A DNA stretch of 64,000 nucleotides, from assembly GCF_003201935.1 (NCBI RefSeq), contig NZ_QJJL01000003.1, positions 310,001 through 374,000 of the forward strand, read 5' to 3'. The translations under genes and the position numbers were made by a program. The notes under the pieces are model-generated. The model searched no databases and was not told the DNA's origin. It saw only the letters and a program-made list of their open reading frames with translations. Origin of the DNA: Loktanella sp. PT4BL (GTDB lineage: Bacteria; Pseudomonadota; Alphaproteobacteria; Rhodobacterales; Rhodobacteraceae). Positions 51,439-59,658 of the stretch are shown here, piece after piece; within the stretch, counting starts at the first letter, position 1, and each line of letters starts with the position of its first letter.

Positions 51439-51443
51439 GGGCT

Positions 51444-51788
51444 TCAGAAAGGCAGGTTCATGCCCGGTGGAAGACCCAGGCCTTCTGTCAGTTTGCTCAT
51501 TTCTTCCTGCGCGCGCGCGGTCGCTTTGCCCTGCGCATCTTTGATCGCCGCCAGGATCAGGTCTTCGACGACTTCCTTGTCGTCGCCGTTGAAGATCGAC
51601 GGATCAATATCGAGGCCCTTCAGCTCACCTTTGGCGGTTGCGGTGGCTTTCACAAGACCCGCACCGCTGACGCCCTCGACCATGATGTTTTCAAGGTCTT
51701 CCTGCATCTGGGCCATTTTGCCCTGCATTTCTTGCGCCTGTTTCATCATCTTGGCCATGTCGCCAAGGCCACCAAGTCCTTTGAGCAT
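51444..51788 (-). CDS. ybaB: YbaB/EbfC family nucleoid-associated protein
   Basis: 114-residue DNA-binding protein. The Met/Gln-rich N-terminal helix ([20 protein letters not shown]) and central [20 protein letters not shown] beta part are typical. It starts 12 bases after the small membrane-protein gene and precedes recR, the classical dnaX-ybaB-recR arrangement. Confidence 0.93.
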   Translation of the reverse strand: MLKGLGGLGDMAKMMKQAQEMQGKMAQMQEDLENIMVEGVSGAGLVKATATAKGELKGLDIDPSIFNGDDKEVVEDLILAAIKDAQGKATARAQEEMSKLTEGLGLPPGMNLPF

Positions 51789-51799
51789 CTAGCGATCTC

Positions 51800-52204
51800 C
51801 TATTCTTTTTTGTCGCGTTTCAATGGCGCAGTGTAGAGCACGACACCGATACACACCAGTGCGGCAAAGAGGATGAAGAGGGTGGAATTTCCGATGCAGC
51901 CTTCGCTCATGGCAAGCGCGCGCGTTTCACCCGTGCTGCCCCATCCTGTGGCAAGAAAGGTCGAGAGGCTCCAGCCGACAACAACGACAAGCCCGCCCCA
52001 TTCACTGCGAAACCGCACGGCAAGGGCGGTGGCGATAATCAGGATCAGCACAATGGGCGTTTGCAAAAGGAACAGCAGTTCGCCCAGAGCCGTGACCGGG
52101 ACACCGTCCCAGCCGGGGCGTTGCTGGGTGCAGACCTCAGCCCATGCAGGCAGGGGGGCCGCGAGTGCAGCCGCACAGATCAGTCCTCGTCGAACGGGTC
52201 CCAT
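51800..52204 (-). CDS. Hypothetical membrane protein inserted in the dnaX-ybaB-recR group
   Basis: 134-residue protein with a signal peptide (GLICAAALAAPLPAWA) and three predicted transmembrane helices (about residues 44-62, 70-86, 108-124). Two cysteines (CTQQRPGW near residue 25 and SEGCIGN near 102) could form a periplasmic disulfide. I do not recognise the family. It overlaps the end of dnaX by 25 bases and lies 12 bases before ybaB, so it is part of the transcript. Confidence 0.7.
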   Translation of the reverse strand: MGPVRRGLICAAALAAPLPAWAEVCTQQRPGWDGVPVTALGELLFLLQTPIVLILIIATALAVRFRSEWGGLVVVVGWSLSTFLATGWGSTGETRALAMSEGCIGNSTLFILFAALVCIGVVLYTAPLKRDKKE

Positions 52205-53931
52205 TCTTCATCCACTTCGGGCAGCGCGTCTTCCAATGCGTGCTGCGCTTTTTCGGCCTCGGTCCGGATTTCGGTGATCTTGGCTTTGGGAAATGCCGCG
52301 ATGACCGCTTTGACCAAAGGGTGGTCTTGTGCCTCTTGCAGGATCGCGTTTTCGGCGGCATCCCGTGTTTCGGCGATGGTCGGTCCGCCACCGTCGACGA
52401 CGCTGATCGCCCAGCGATTGCCGGTCCATGCTTGCAGGCGCGCGCCCAGACGACCAACCAGATCGCGTGCGGCGTCAGGCGTCGGGTTCACTTCGATCCG
52501 GCCCGGCTGATAGCTGACAAGACGCAGGCCCGTTTCCACCTCGACCAGCAGTTTGACATCACGATGGGTGCGGATCAGTTCGACGACATCCTCGAACCGC
52601 GCGTAGTGCTGGAGCGCGTCTGTATCAAGGGCGCGTGCTGTTTGCGCACCGGATGCGGAATGTCCGCCGGGGCTGGCATGGGTGGGTGCGGGCGTGCCGC
52701 TGATCGCATGGGTGCTGCCACCTTGCGGGGCAGGGCGCCCACGCGACGGGCCGCCGCCACCCGCAGGTGGTGTGGCGTCCTGCAGCTTGCGCACGAGTTC
52801 TTCGGGGCTTGGCAGATCAGCCACATGGGTCAGCCGGATGACCGCCATCTCAGCCGCCATCATGGCGTTGGGGGCAATGGCCACTTCCTCTAGTGCTTTG
52901 AGCAGCATCTGCCACATCCGTGACAGCACCCGCATGGGCAGATTGCTGGCCATGGCCTGACCGCGTGTGCGCTCATCGGGGCCAATCGTGGGGTCTTCGG
53001 CGGCCTCGGGCGTGATCTTGATCACGCTGATCCAGTGGCAAACCTCGGCCAGATCGCGCAGCACCGCCATCGGATCGGCGCCGTCGGCATATTGGCCGGA
53101 CAATTCGGTCAGGGCGGCTGCCGCCTCGCCGCGCAGGATCATGTCAAAGAGGTCCAGCACCCGCCCACGATCCGCCAGCCCCAGCATCGCACGGACCTGA
53201 TCGGCGGTGGTTTCTCCCGCGCCATGGCTGATGGCCTGATCCAGCAGCGATTGCGCATCGCGGGCTGACCCTTCGGCAGCACGGGTGATCAGCGCGAGTG
53301 CCTCATCGGTGATCTCGGCCCCCTCGGCGGTCGCAATTTTGCGCAGCAGGGCAATTTGCGTTTCCGGCTCGATCCGCCGCAGGTCAAAGCGCTGGCAGCG
53401 GGACAGGACGGTGACAGGCACCTGCCTGATTTCGGTCGTGGCAAAGATGAATTTGACGTGCTCGGGCGGTTCTTCCAGTGTCTTCAGAAGCGCATTGAAC
53501 GCGTTTTTGGACAGCATGTGCACTTCGTCGATGATGTAGATCTTGAACCGGGCCGAGGCCGCGCGGTAATGCACCGAATCGATGATTTCCCGAATGTCGC
53601 CCACGCCTGTACGTGAGGCTGCGTCCATTTCCATCACGTCGACATGACGGCCTTCCATGATCGCCACGCAATGTTCGCACTGCCCGCAGGGTTCGGTTGT
53701 CGGCCCGCCCGTGCCGTCAGGGCCGATACAGTTCATGCCCTTGGCGATGATCCGCGCGGTAGTTGTCTTACCGGTGCCGCGAATACCGGTCATGATAAAG
53801 GCCTGTGCGATCCGGTCCGCGGCAAAAGCGTTCTTCAGGGTGCGCACCATCGCATCCTGCCCGACCATATCGGCAAAGGTTTCGGGCCGGTATTTGCGGG
53901 CAAGCACTTGGTATTGGGGCTGATCGGACAT
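52180..53931 (-). CDS. dnaX: DNA polymerase III subunits gamma and tau
   Basis: 583-residue clamp-loader ATPase. Walker A GIRGTGKTTTARIIAKGMN (about residue 50), zinc-binding cysteines (first Cys in GMNCIGP, then CGQCEHC), DEVHMLSKNAFNALLK (Walker B) and the SRC motif (LSRCQRFDLRR). A Gly/Pro/Ala-rich linker near residues 390-430 precedes the tau-specific C-terminal domain. I see no obvious slippery heptamer for a gamma product. Start MSDQPQYQVLARKYRPETF. Confidence 0.95.
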   Translation of the reverse strand: MSDQPQYQVLARKYRPETFADMVGQDAMVRTLKNAFAADRIAQAFIMTGIRGTGKTTTARIIAKGMNCIGPDGTGGPTTEPCGQCEHCVAIMEGRHVDVMEMDAASRTGVGDIREIIDSVHYRAASARFKIYIIDEVHMLSKNAFNALLKTLEEPPEHVKFIFATTEIRQVPVTVLSRCQRFDLRRIEPETQIALLRKIATAEGAEITDEALALITRAAEGSARDAQSLLDQAISHGAGETTADQVRAMLGLADRGRVLDLFDMILRGEAAAALTELSGQYADGADPMAVLRDLAEVCHWISVIKITPEAAEDPTIGPDERTRGQAMASNLPMRVLSRMWQMLLKALEEVAIAPNAMMAAEMAVIRLTHVADLPSPEELVRKLQDATPPAGGGGPSRGRPAPQGGSTHAISGTPAPTHASPGGHSASGAQTARALDTDALQHYARFEDVVELIRTHRDVKLLVEVETGLRLVSYQPGRIEVNPTPDAARDLVGRLGARLQAWTGNRWAISVVDGGGPTIAETRDAAENAILQEAQDHPLVKAVIAAFPKAKITEIRTEAEKAQHALEDALPEVDEEWDPFDED

Positions 53932-53998
53932 GGCGGCCTTTGGTGAGGATTCGGTCGTTGGGCTAGACTAGGGGCAGCGCCCCCTAAGGTCTACCACA

Positions 53999-54361
53999 TC
54001 AGAGCGACCACAGGATGATCCCTGTGGCCAACGCGGCCACAGTCATGATGCTGGCAAGCATGGTGTAATTGCGGGTTGGTGTGGCCTCGATATCGCGCTC
54101 ATGAAGGCGCGCATAGGTCTTGCAGGCCTGACTGCGCGCGGACCAAAAGATGGCAATCGCCACACCCAGAAAGAGACTTGCGACCAGTTTGGCCGCCCAC
54201 GTCGGTTCAAACGCACCAAAGACGGCCTTGAGGCCGATGGCCACACCGATGGCACCAAGGCCGGTGCCCATCCAGCTTGAGAATGTGCGCTCATTGGCCA
54301 TGATCGTGCGGTCTTCTGACCACTCCGTGCGCTTTTCGGCTTGTTCGGTTTTGTCGCTCAT
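53999..54361 (-). CDS. DUF202 (YidH-like) membrane protein
   Basis: 120-residue DUF202 protein with a soluble N-terminus and three transmembrane helices (about residues 30-48, 55-72, 100-118). The DUF202 signature is seen in MANERTFSSWMGTGLGAIGV and ARSQACKTYARLHERD. Function is unknown. Start MSDKTEQAEKRTEW at 54361. Divergent from the phosphatase gene at 54431. Confidence 0.82.
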   Translation of the reverse strand: MSDKTEQAEKRTEWSEDRTIMANERTFSSWMGTGLGAIGVAIGLKAVFGAFEPTWAAKLVASLFLGVAIAIFWSARSQACKTYARLHERDIEATPTRNYTMLASIMTVAALATGIILWSL

Positions 54362-54430
54362 GGTCTTCAATCTACATGCCGGCCCTGCAATTGCGAGGGT
54401 TTGTTGAGGAATTCGTCTTTTGGGGTCCAA

Positions 54431-54904
54431 GTGCTTGAATTTGTAATCCATAGTTTGCCTGTCGGGGGCGGCACAATTGCAATCACGCCCATGCCTGGCA
54501 GGACGCGGCATTACTATACGGATTGGCTGCGCCTGATGGATTGGCACCCTGATCTGGTCCTGACGATGACAACGCGGGCCGAGTTGGATCGCAAAGGGGC
54601 GGGGACTTTGGGTGCGGACCTTGCCAATGCAGGAATTGGCTGGCTGCATTTACCTGTTGCGGATTTTGGTGTGCCTCGGGATTTGGATTGGCCCGTGGTG
54701 CGCGATCAGGTTCTGGGCACGCTGCGCGGCGGTGGTCGCGTTCTGGTGCATTGTTTTGGCGGCTGCGGGCGCTCGGGGATGATGGTGCTGCGGTTGATGA
54801 TTGCGGCGGGTGAAGATGCGGAGAGGGCTTTGGCGCGGTTGCGGGCCGTGCGCCCATGTGCGGTGGAAACGGATCCGCAGCTGGACTGGGCGTATCAGGG
54901 GTAA
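54431..54904 (+). CDS. Dual-specificity protein phosphatase-like
   Basis: 157-residue cysteine phosphatase. The P-loop HCFGGCGRSGMM matches HCxxGxxRS, with the nucleophilic Cys near residue 101 and the Arg near 107; the general-acid Asp is in VADFGVPRDLDWP. The start is probably GTG 54431, with GGGG six bases upstream; the in-frame ATG at 54341 would overlap the DUF202 gene. The substrate (tyrosine, inositol or other phosphate) is not known. Its stop codon lies in palindrome copy D. Confidence 0.8.
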   Translation: MLEFVIHSLPVGGGTIAITPMPGRTRHYYTDWLRLMDWHPDLVLTMTTRAELDRKGAGTLGADLANAGIGWLHLPVADFGVPRDLDWPVVRDQVLGTLRGGGRVLVHCFGGCGRSGMMVLRLMIAAGEDAERALARLRAVRPCAVETDPQLDWAYQG

Positions 54905-54926
54905 GGTGGATCTTGATACACCTTAC
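54901..54926. repeat. Gene-terminal palindrome, copy D
   Basis: Arms GTAAGGTGGATC and GATACACCTTAC (one mismatch to the others), TT spacer. The left arm contains the TAA stop (54902-54904) of the phosphatase gene and the right arm the TAA stop (54925-54923) of rsgA, so both convergent genes end inside it. Confidence 0.88.
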
Positions 54927-55960
54927 GTGTTGCGCGGTTTCTTCTTGATCGCCGACTTCACCATCTTGCCAAACTTCCGTGACCGATCCCGCGCTTGCGC
55001 AATTGTCTCGGTTGCCTGTTCGTTTTCGCGTTTCAGCTTCTTGAACCGCTTGAGGCGTTCAGGGTCAACCTGACCCGCCGCAATACCCGCCTGTACGGCA
55101 CAGCCCGGCTCGCTCTCATGGGCGCAATCACGGAATTTACAGGTTGTAGCCAGTTCCGATATCTCGGGAAATGTCGCGTCGATCCCGTAAGCCACTTCCG
55201 CCACCCCAAGGCCGCGCATCCCCGGTGTGTCGATCAACCAGCCACCCGTCGCCATCCGGTGCAGTGACCGCCCCGTCGTTGTATGTCGCCCGCGCGCGTC
55301 ATCCTCTCGGATGGCTTGGGTCGCGGCATTGCCGCCTGTCAGCGCGTTCGCAAGGGTGGTTTTGCCCACGCCGGATGATCCCGCGAGTGCAACGGTCTGC
55401 CCTTTCCCACACCAAGGGGCCAGAACCGCGGGGACGTCATCGTTTTTTGCATCCAGTGCTATGACCTCCAGATTGCGCCCCAAGCTGCGCGCCTGATCGA
55501 CATAGGTATCAGGATCATCGGTCTGGTCGGCTTTGGTCAATAAAATCACGGGCGTGATCATCGCGTCATGGGCAAGGGCCAGATACCGCTCAAGCCGTGC
55601 CGGATTGAAATCGTTGTTGCATGATGAGGTGATGAACAGCGTATCAAGGTTAGCTGCAATCAGTTGCTTTTCGCCAGTGTGATATTCGGTGCCGCGTGTC
55701 AGTTCGGTTTTGCGATCCAGGATCCGCACGAGCCTGTGCTGTTCCGGCGCGCAAAGCACCCAGTCGCCCACGCCGACTTCTGCTGTCGTGATGCCGGGAT
55801 CAAGTGTCAGTTCAAGCGTGCCGATATCGGAAAAGCCCACAACACGGTCGCGGTGGACTGTGGCGATGCGGGCAGGAGTGAGTGTTTCCAGCTCTTCGAT
55901 TTCAAGCTGAGACATAAAGAATGGCGACCAGCCGAGGGCGTCGCGTGTCAGATCTGGCAA
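54923..55960 (-). CDS. rsgA: Ribosome small-subunit-dependent GTPase RsgA
   Basis: 345-residue 30S-maturation GTPase with circularly permuted motifs: G4 LLTKADQTDD, G1 GSSGVGKTTLANAL, G3 DTPGMRGLG. N-terminal OB-fold (about residues 25-100) and a C-terminal zinc knuckle CKFRDCAHESEPGC. No ATG is suitably placed; I chose the TTG at 55960 (LPDLTRDALGWSPFF) because GAGGAT is seven bases upstream and the length then fits the family. A TTG at 56080 would add 40 residues. Confidence 0.88.
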   Translation of the reverse strand: MPDLTRDALGWSPFFMSQLEIEELETLTPARIATVHRDRVVGFSDIGTLELTLDPGITTAEVGVGDWVLCAPEQHRLVRILDRKTELTRGTEYHTGEKQLIAANLDTLFITSSCNNDFNPARLERYLALAHDAMITPVILLTKADQTDDPDTYVDQARSLGRNLEVIALDAKNDDVPAVLAPWCGKGQTVALAGSSGVGKTTLANALTGGNAATQAIREDDARGRHTTTGRSLHRMATGGWLIDTPGMRGLGVAEVAYGIDATFPEISELATTCKFRDCAHESEPGCAVQAGIAAGQVDPERLKRFKKLKRENEQATETIAQARDRSRKFGKMVKSAIKKKPRNT

Positions 55961-56140
55961 TGAGATATCCTCGTCAAAGGGGGGAAGGATGCTGGCGGTG
56001 GGAACCTGCCAGCTGCAACCGGACGAGGGGGCGGAAGTGCCTTCAGCGCACCCGTGCCGGGAGAGTGTTTTTTGCGACAATCATAAACATCCTCCTTAGC
56101 TGGATGGGTTTGCCTTCAATTTGCTGCGCAAATCAAAGGT

Positions 56141-56233
56141 GAGAGGCTGACAACGACCCAAGCGGGGCTCGTTATGGCTGCTTCCTTCCGGACCTGACCA
56201 GGTTGGCGAGGCGCTCGCCCGCGCCAACCTCTC
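56141..56233 (-). ncRNA. ffs: SRP (4.5S) RNA
   Basis: The RNA part of the signal recognition particle, which binds Ffh and FtsY. The conserved domain IV sequence (GGTCAGGTCCGGAAGGAAGC followed by AGCC) is read on the minus strand near 56177-56204. The ends pair GAGAGG/CCTCTC, giving a roughly 93-base hairpin of the short bacterial type without an Alu domain. It lies between cpdB and rsgA on the same strand. The exact ends are inferred from pairing. Confidence 0.92.
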
Positions 56234-56273
56234 ATGGGAGGATATAGGCCTGTTTTGGTCGTTCTGCAAGACG

Positions 56274-58121
56274 TCAGAAGTTGATGCGATATGCTGCGCG
56301 TCCATCTGCTTCCTGCCGGATGTAGGTGATCGGACCCGTGATGTGATCCCGTGCCTGCGGTGCACTGACAAGTGTCGCAGCGGTGTTCGGGATTGGCGCG
56401 AAAGCCCAGTTGGAGTGCAGCTTTGCGGTCACTGATCCAGCGGCTTTGAGGTCTTTGATCAAGATATCACGCAGGGTTTGCCGGGACGTATAGACGATGT
56501 CATCGGGTGCGATCTTTGGAAAACCGCCACCGCTTTTTGCGCGAAAGCTGTTAGTGGCCACAATGAAAACATCGCGGTCTTCTACGGTTTTGTCCTGAAA
56601 GCGCAACTGCACGATGCGCGTTGCGTTAGGGTTGATCTCTCGCCCTTGAGTGTCATAGCGCGCAGGTTGCGTGAGATCGATCTGGTAAGACAGGCCAAAG
56701 ATCGCATCGCAATTATAGCCTGCACTTTGCGGGTTGATCAGTGGCTGATCGCTTTGGCCCGGTTGCATGCGGTTGTAATGCGCGGCGGCACGTTCCAGCC
56801 AGAGCCGCAGTTGTTTCCCCGTGCGTCGCACCGCGCAAAGATGATCCGCGAAGGGAAAAATGGCGGCCACATCGCGCAAGGTGATCGGGCCTATGGGGAT
56901 GTCGATGTAATGCCCAAGCCCGCTCCGCCCGCCAAACCGGTATGACGATGTTGCTGCCAGAACGGGCGCGCGCGAACCCTCGAGCGCTGCGCTGACTGCC
57001 CGCTGCATCGCCTGCGCGAGGAGCTGTTGACTGAGGTCCGGCTGGATCGTCGCAAAATAGCTCGTGATGGGCACGGTTGTGTGCACCACCGTTTCTTGCA
57101 TCTGCGCAACGGTTGCTATGTGAGGAGCCGTCACAAGTGCGCGCAGGTCTTGGCATAGTTTGCTCTCGGGGCCATTGCGCAATGAAGCCTTTTCAAGCCG
57201 GACCTGATGATCTGTAACCTGCCAGCCATGCGGCTCTCGGCGCAGATCCATTTCAATGACGCCGAATGATTGCGCCCCGAATTCGGCCATCACAGCGGGT
57301 TTGCCATGCAGACGACCCCCGGCGAAATCGGCCGGCCCGTTTGTGACAATGCTGGCATCGGGAAAGGCCTCATGGGTGTGGCCGAGCAAGAGCGCGTCAA
57401 TGCCCGCAACCTGTGCCAGAGGCAGTGCTGCGTTTTCCATATGTGCGATATTGTCCGCCAAACCGATACCTGAGTGGCAAAGGGCCACAATGACATCGGC
57501 ACCGGCGTCTTTGACTTGCGGGACGATTTCCTCTGCAGCCATGCGGATATCGGTTGCATTGAAGGCGGGTTTGCTTTTGTCGCCAGAGCAACCGGCAAAC
57601 TGTGGCGGCGCGAAACCGATGATGCCAACCTTGATGGGGTATCTGCTGCCGTCATCGCAAAGCACATTCCGCTCCAAAATCGCGAAAGGTTTAACAAGAT
57701 CGTTGCCATGAAAGGCCGGCACATTGGCGCAAACCACGGGAAACGTGGCCTTTGACAGGACTGTCCGTAAGAACGCTGGCCCGTAGTCAAACTCGTGATT
57801 GCCCAGTGTCATGGCATCGTATCGCAACATATTCAGCGCTGCGATCATCGGATGGGTCTGATCGGGCTCCAGGTTTTGCGCAAGAAAATCCGCAAGCGGA
57901 TTTCCCTGAATGAGATCGCCGTTGTCACACAGGATTGTCGTGACCAAAGGATCGTCTCGCAACGCTGCTATCTGGTCGGCCAGCCTCATCAATCCGGTGG
58001 TCGGGTCCTGCCGGTCCGCGAAATAATCATAGTCCAGCAATTGCATGTGCAGGTCTGTTGTCTCAAGCAAACGCAAACGCCCTGACGGGGACTGCACGGC
58101 ACAGGAACGGGGGCTCTTCAT
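56274..58121 (-). CDS. cpdB: 2',3'-cyclic-nucleotide 2'-phosphodiesterase/3'-nucleotidase-like (CpdB)
   Basis: 615-residue metallophosphoesterase of the UshA/CpdB type. Metal-site motifs LLETTDLHM, DNGDLIQGNPLADF, TLGNHEFDYG, ALCHSGIG and LLLGHTHEAFP are intact, and the 5'-nucleotidase C-terminal domain includes FPFADHLCAVRRTGKQL. The start MKSPRSCAVQSPSGRLRL at 58121 has no signal peptide, whereas E. coli CpdB is exported; no alternative upstream start with one is apparent. It may act in the cytoplasm on 2',3'-cyclic nucleotides. Confidence 0.88.
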   Translation of the reverse strand: MKSPRSCAVQSPSGRLRLLETTDLHMQLLDYDYFADRQDPTTGLMRLADQIAALRDDPLVTTILCDNGDLIQGNPLADFLAQNLEPDQTHPMIAALNMLRYDAMTLGNHEFDYGPAFLRTVLSKATFPVVCANVPAFHGNDLVKPFAILERNVLCDDGSRYPIKVGIIGFAPPQFAGCSGDKSKPAFNATDIRMAAEEIVPQVKDAGADVIVALCHSGIGLADNIAHMENAALPLAQVAGIDALLLGHTHEAFPDASIVTNGPADFAGGRLHGKPAVMAEFGAQSFGVIEMDLRREPHGWQVTDHQVRLEKASLRNGPESKLCQDLRALVTAPHIATVAQMQETVVHTTVPITSYFATIQPDLSQQLLAQAMQRAVSAALEGSRAPVLAATSSYRFGGRSGLGHYIDIPIGPITLRDVAAIFPFADHLCAVRRTGKQLRLWLERAAAHYNRMQPGQSDQPLINPQSAGYNCDAIFGLSYQIDLTQPARYDTQGREINPNATRIVQLRFQDKTVEDRDVFIVATNSFRAKSGGGFPKIAPDDIVYTSRQTLRDILIKDLKAAGSVTAKLHSNWAFAPIPNTAATLVSAPQARDHITGPITYIRQEADGRAAYRINF

Positions 58122-58211
58122 AGCGCAACCTTAGAGTGAAATATCGCGACCGCTACAAGATACGGTCGGAAAAAAATTGTAGTTGTGCAAGGTCCGTGGC
58201 ATTTCGGCGCA

Positions 58212-59159
58212 ATGAAGATTGCAGAAACGGTTACATTTGGCGGATCGGGCCTTGATCGGGCCGCAGAATTGCGCGGTCAGGCGGATCAGTTGCGGGGGCA
58301 GTGCGATGCGCGCGCGATCCTGATGTGGCGCGGCAAACCGATGATTTTGGGTGATGCTTTGGTGCGTCTGCCCCTTGATCACGCAGCGATGGTGGATGCG
58401 GCGGCAGACATGATCCTTTTGGGTCGCGACAATGGCGCACTGGTGTTCGCTGCAGATTTTTCGGCGTGGACGCCGCACAATCTGGATGCAGAGACACTGA
58501 ACACCTTCCTTGACCCGTCTGAGCAGCACCATCCAGCCGTTCCGGACGCCGCTTTTGCTGAGCTTCGGGCGATCATGACCCGCCTGTCGCCCCGTGATGC
58601 CGAACTTGCCGCGACAGCCAAGGCGGTGATGGATTGGCACAGGTCCCATAGGTTCTGCGCGCGGTGCGGGGTTGAGAGTGCGATGGCAATGGGTGGCTGG
58701 CAGCGCAATTGCGCGGCCTGTGGCGGACATCATTTTCCGCGCACCGATCCGGTTGTCATCATGTTGATTACCTACGGCAATGCCGTGCTGGTCGGGCGCT
58801 CGCCGGGATGGCCCGAGGGGATGTATTCCTTGCTGGCGGGCTTTGTGGAACCGGGCGAAACCATCGAGGCGGCGGTGCGCCGCGAGGTCTTTGAAGAAGC
58901 AGGCGTGCGCGTGGGCGCTGTATCCTATCTGGCAAGCCAGCCTTGGCCCTTTCCGGCCTCGTTGATGTTCGGCTGCGCGGGTGAGGCGCTGAACAAGGAC
59001 CTGACGATTGACCCTGATGAAATCGAAGATGCGATATGGGTAACGCGCGAGGAGATGGCCGAGGCCTTTGCAGGCAACCACCCCAAGCTTTTGCCTGCGC
59101 GCAAGGGGGCGATTGCGCATTTCCTGCTTCAGGCATGGCTCTCGGACCGGCTGGATTAG
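58212..59159 (+). CDS. nudC: NAD(+) diphosphatase NudC
   Basis: 315-residue Nudix hydrolase that splits NAD(H) and removes NAD caps from RNA. Zinc ribbon CARCGVES...CAACGG (two CxxC pairs, about residues 150-172), Nudix box GFVEPGETIEAAVRREVFEE and the NADH pyrophosphatase signature SQPWPFPASLM downstream of it. Start MKIAETVTFGG at 58212. It is divergent from cpdB and is followed by a SRPBCC gene. Confidence 0.93.
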   Translation: MKIAETVTFGGSGLDRAAELRGQADQLRGQCDARAILMWRGKPMILGDALVRLPLDHAAMVDAAADMILLGRDNGALVFAADFSAWTPHNLDAETLNTFLDPSEQHHPAVPDAAFAELRAIMTRLSPRDAELAATAKAVMDWHRSHRFCARCGVESAMAMGGWQRNCAACGGHHFPRTDPVVIMLITYGNAVLVGRSPGWPEGMYSLLAGFVEPGETIEAAVRREVFEEAGVRVGAVSYLASQPWPFPASLMFGCAGEALNKDLTIDPDEIEDAIWVTREEMAEAFAGNHPKLLPARKGAIAHFLLQAWLSDRLD

Positions 59160-59180
59160 AAAGAGGCGAAGGAGACCCCG

Positions 59181-59645
59181 ATGAAGTTGAGCACGCGCGA
59201 GGATATCGAGGCGCCTATCTCTTATGTTTACGGGCGTGTCAGCGACTTTGCCGGTTTTGAACGCCGCGCGCTGCGCCAAGGAATCGCGGTAAAGCGACGG
59301 TCGGACGCGGCACCCGAGGTTGGCACGATCTGGGACATCGCCTTTGATTTTCGCGGACGGGCGCGCAATGTTCAGGCTGAACTGACCACGCTGGATGTGG
59401 ACCACGCTATCCGGATCGAGAGCCAGTCAGACGGCCTGAACGCAGATACAGAGATTGAACTGATCCCGCTATCGGCCACACGGACCCGCGTGATGGTGTC
59501 GTTCGAATTGAAGGCCAGGACATTGACGGCGCGTCTTTTGCTTCAATCGCTCAAGTTAGCCAAGACCAAGATGAACAAGCGGTTCAAGGCACGCGTGCTT
59601 GATTACGCCGAAACCGTCGAGGATGATTACCGGCGCGGCCAGTGA
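59181..59645 (+). CDS. SRPBCC family protein
   Basis: 154-residue START/Bet v 1-like fold protein with a predicted hydrophobic cavity: opening strand LSTREDIEAPISYVYGRVSD, then a long C-terminal helix LLQSLKLAKTKMNKRFKARV. Such proteins bind lipids or other ligands; no catalytic residues are recognised. GGCGAAGGAG precedes the ATG by several bases. It lies 21 bases after nudC and converges with pheA. Confidence 0.82.
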   Translation: MKLSTREDIEAPISYVYGRVSDFAGFERRALRQGIAVKRRSDAAPEVGTIWDIAFDFRGRARNVQAELTTLDVDHAIRIESQSDGLNADTEIELIPLSATRTRVMVSFELKARTLTARLLLQSLKLAKTKMNKRFKARVLDYAETVEDDYRRGQ

Positions 59646-59658
59646 TCCGTCTGCCGGA

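Noticed and set aside
52180..53931. Programmed frameshift in dnaX producing gamma
   Set aside because: I found no A-rich slippery heptamer followed by a stem in the linker region.
53969..53986. GGGGC/GCCCC hairpin between the DUF202 gene and dnaX
   Set aside because: Stem is short with a bulge and lacks a T-tract in either direction.
337..54926. Possible CRISPR array or attC sites from the recurrent palindromes
   Set aside because: The four copies are kilobases apart, not spaced arrays, and no cas or integrase genes are present.
56141..56233. tmRNA or RNase P RNA
   Set aside because: The conserved tetraloop region and short single hairpin identify it as SRP RNA.
58131..59405. Minus-strand open frame of 424 codons opposite nudC and the SRPBCC gene
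   Set aside because: Spans two well-supported genes on the other strand and has no domain of its own.
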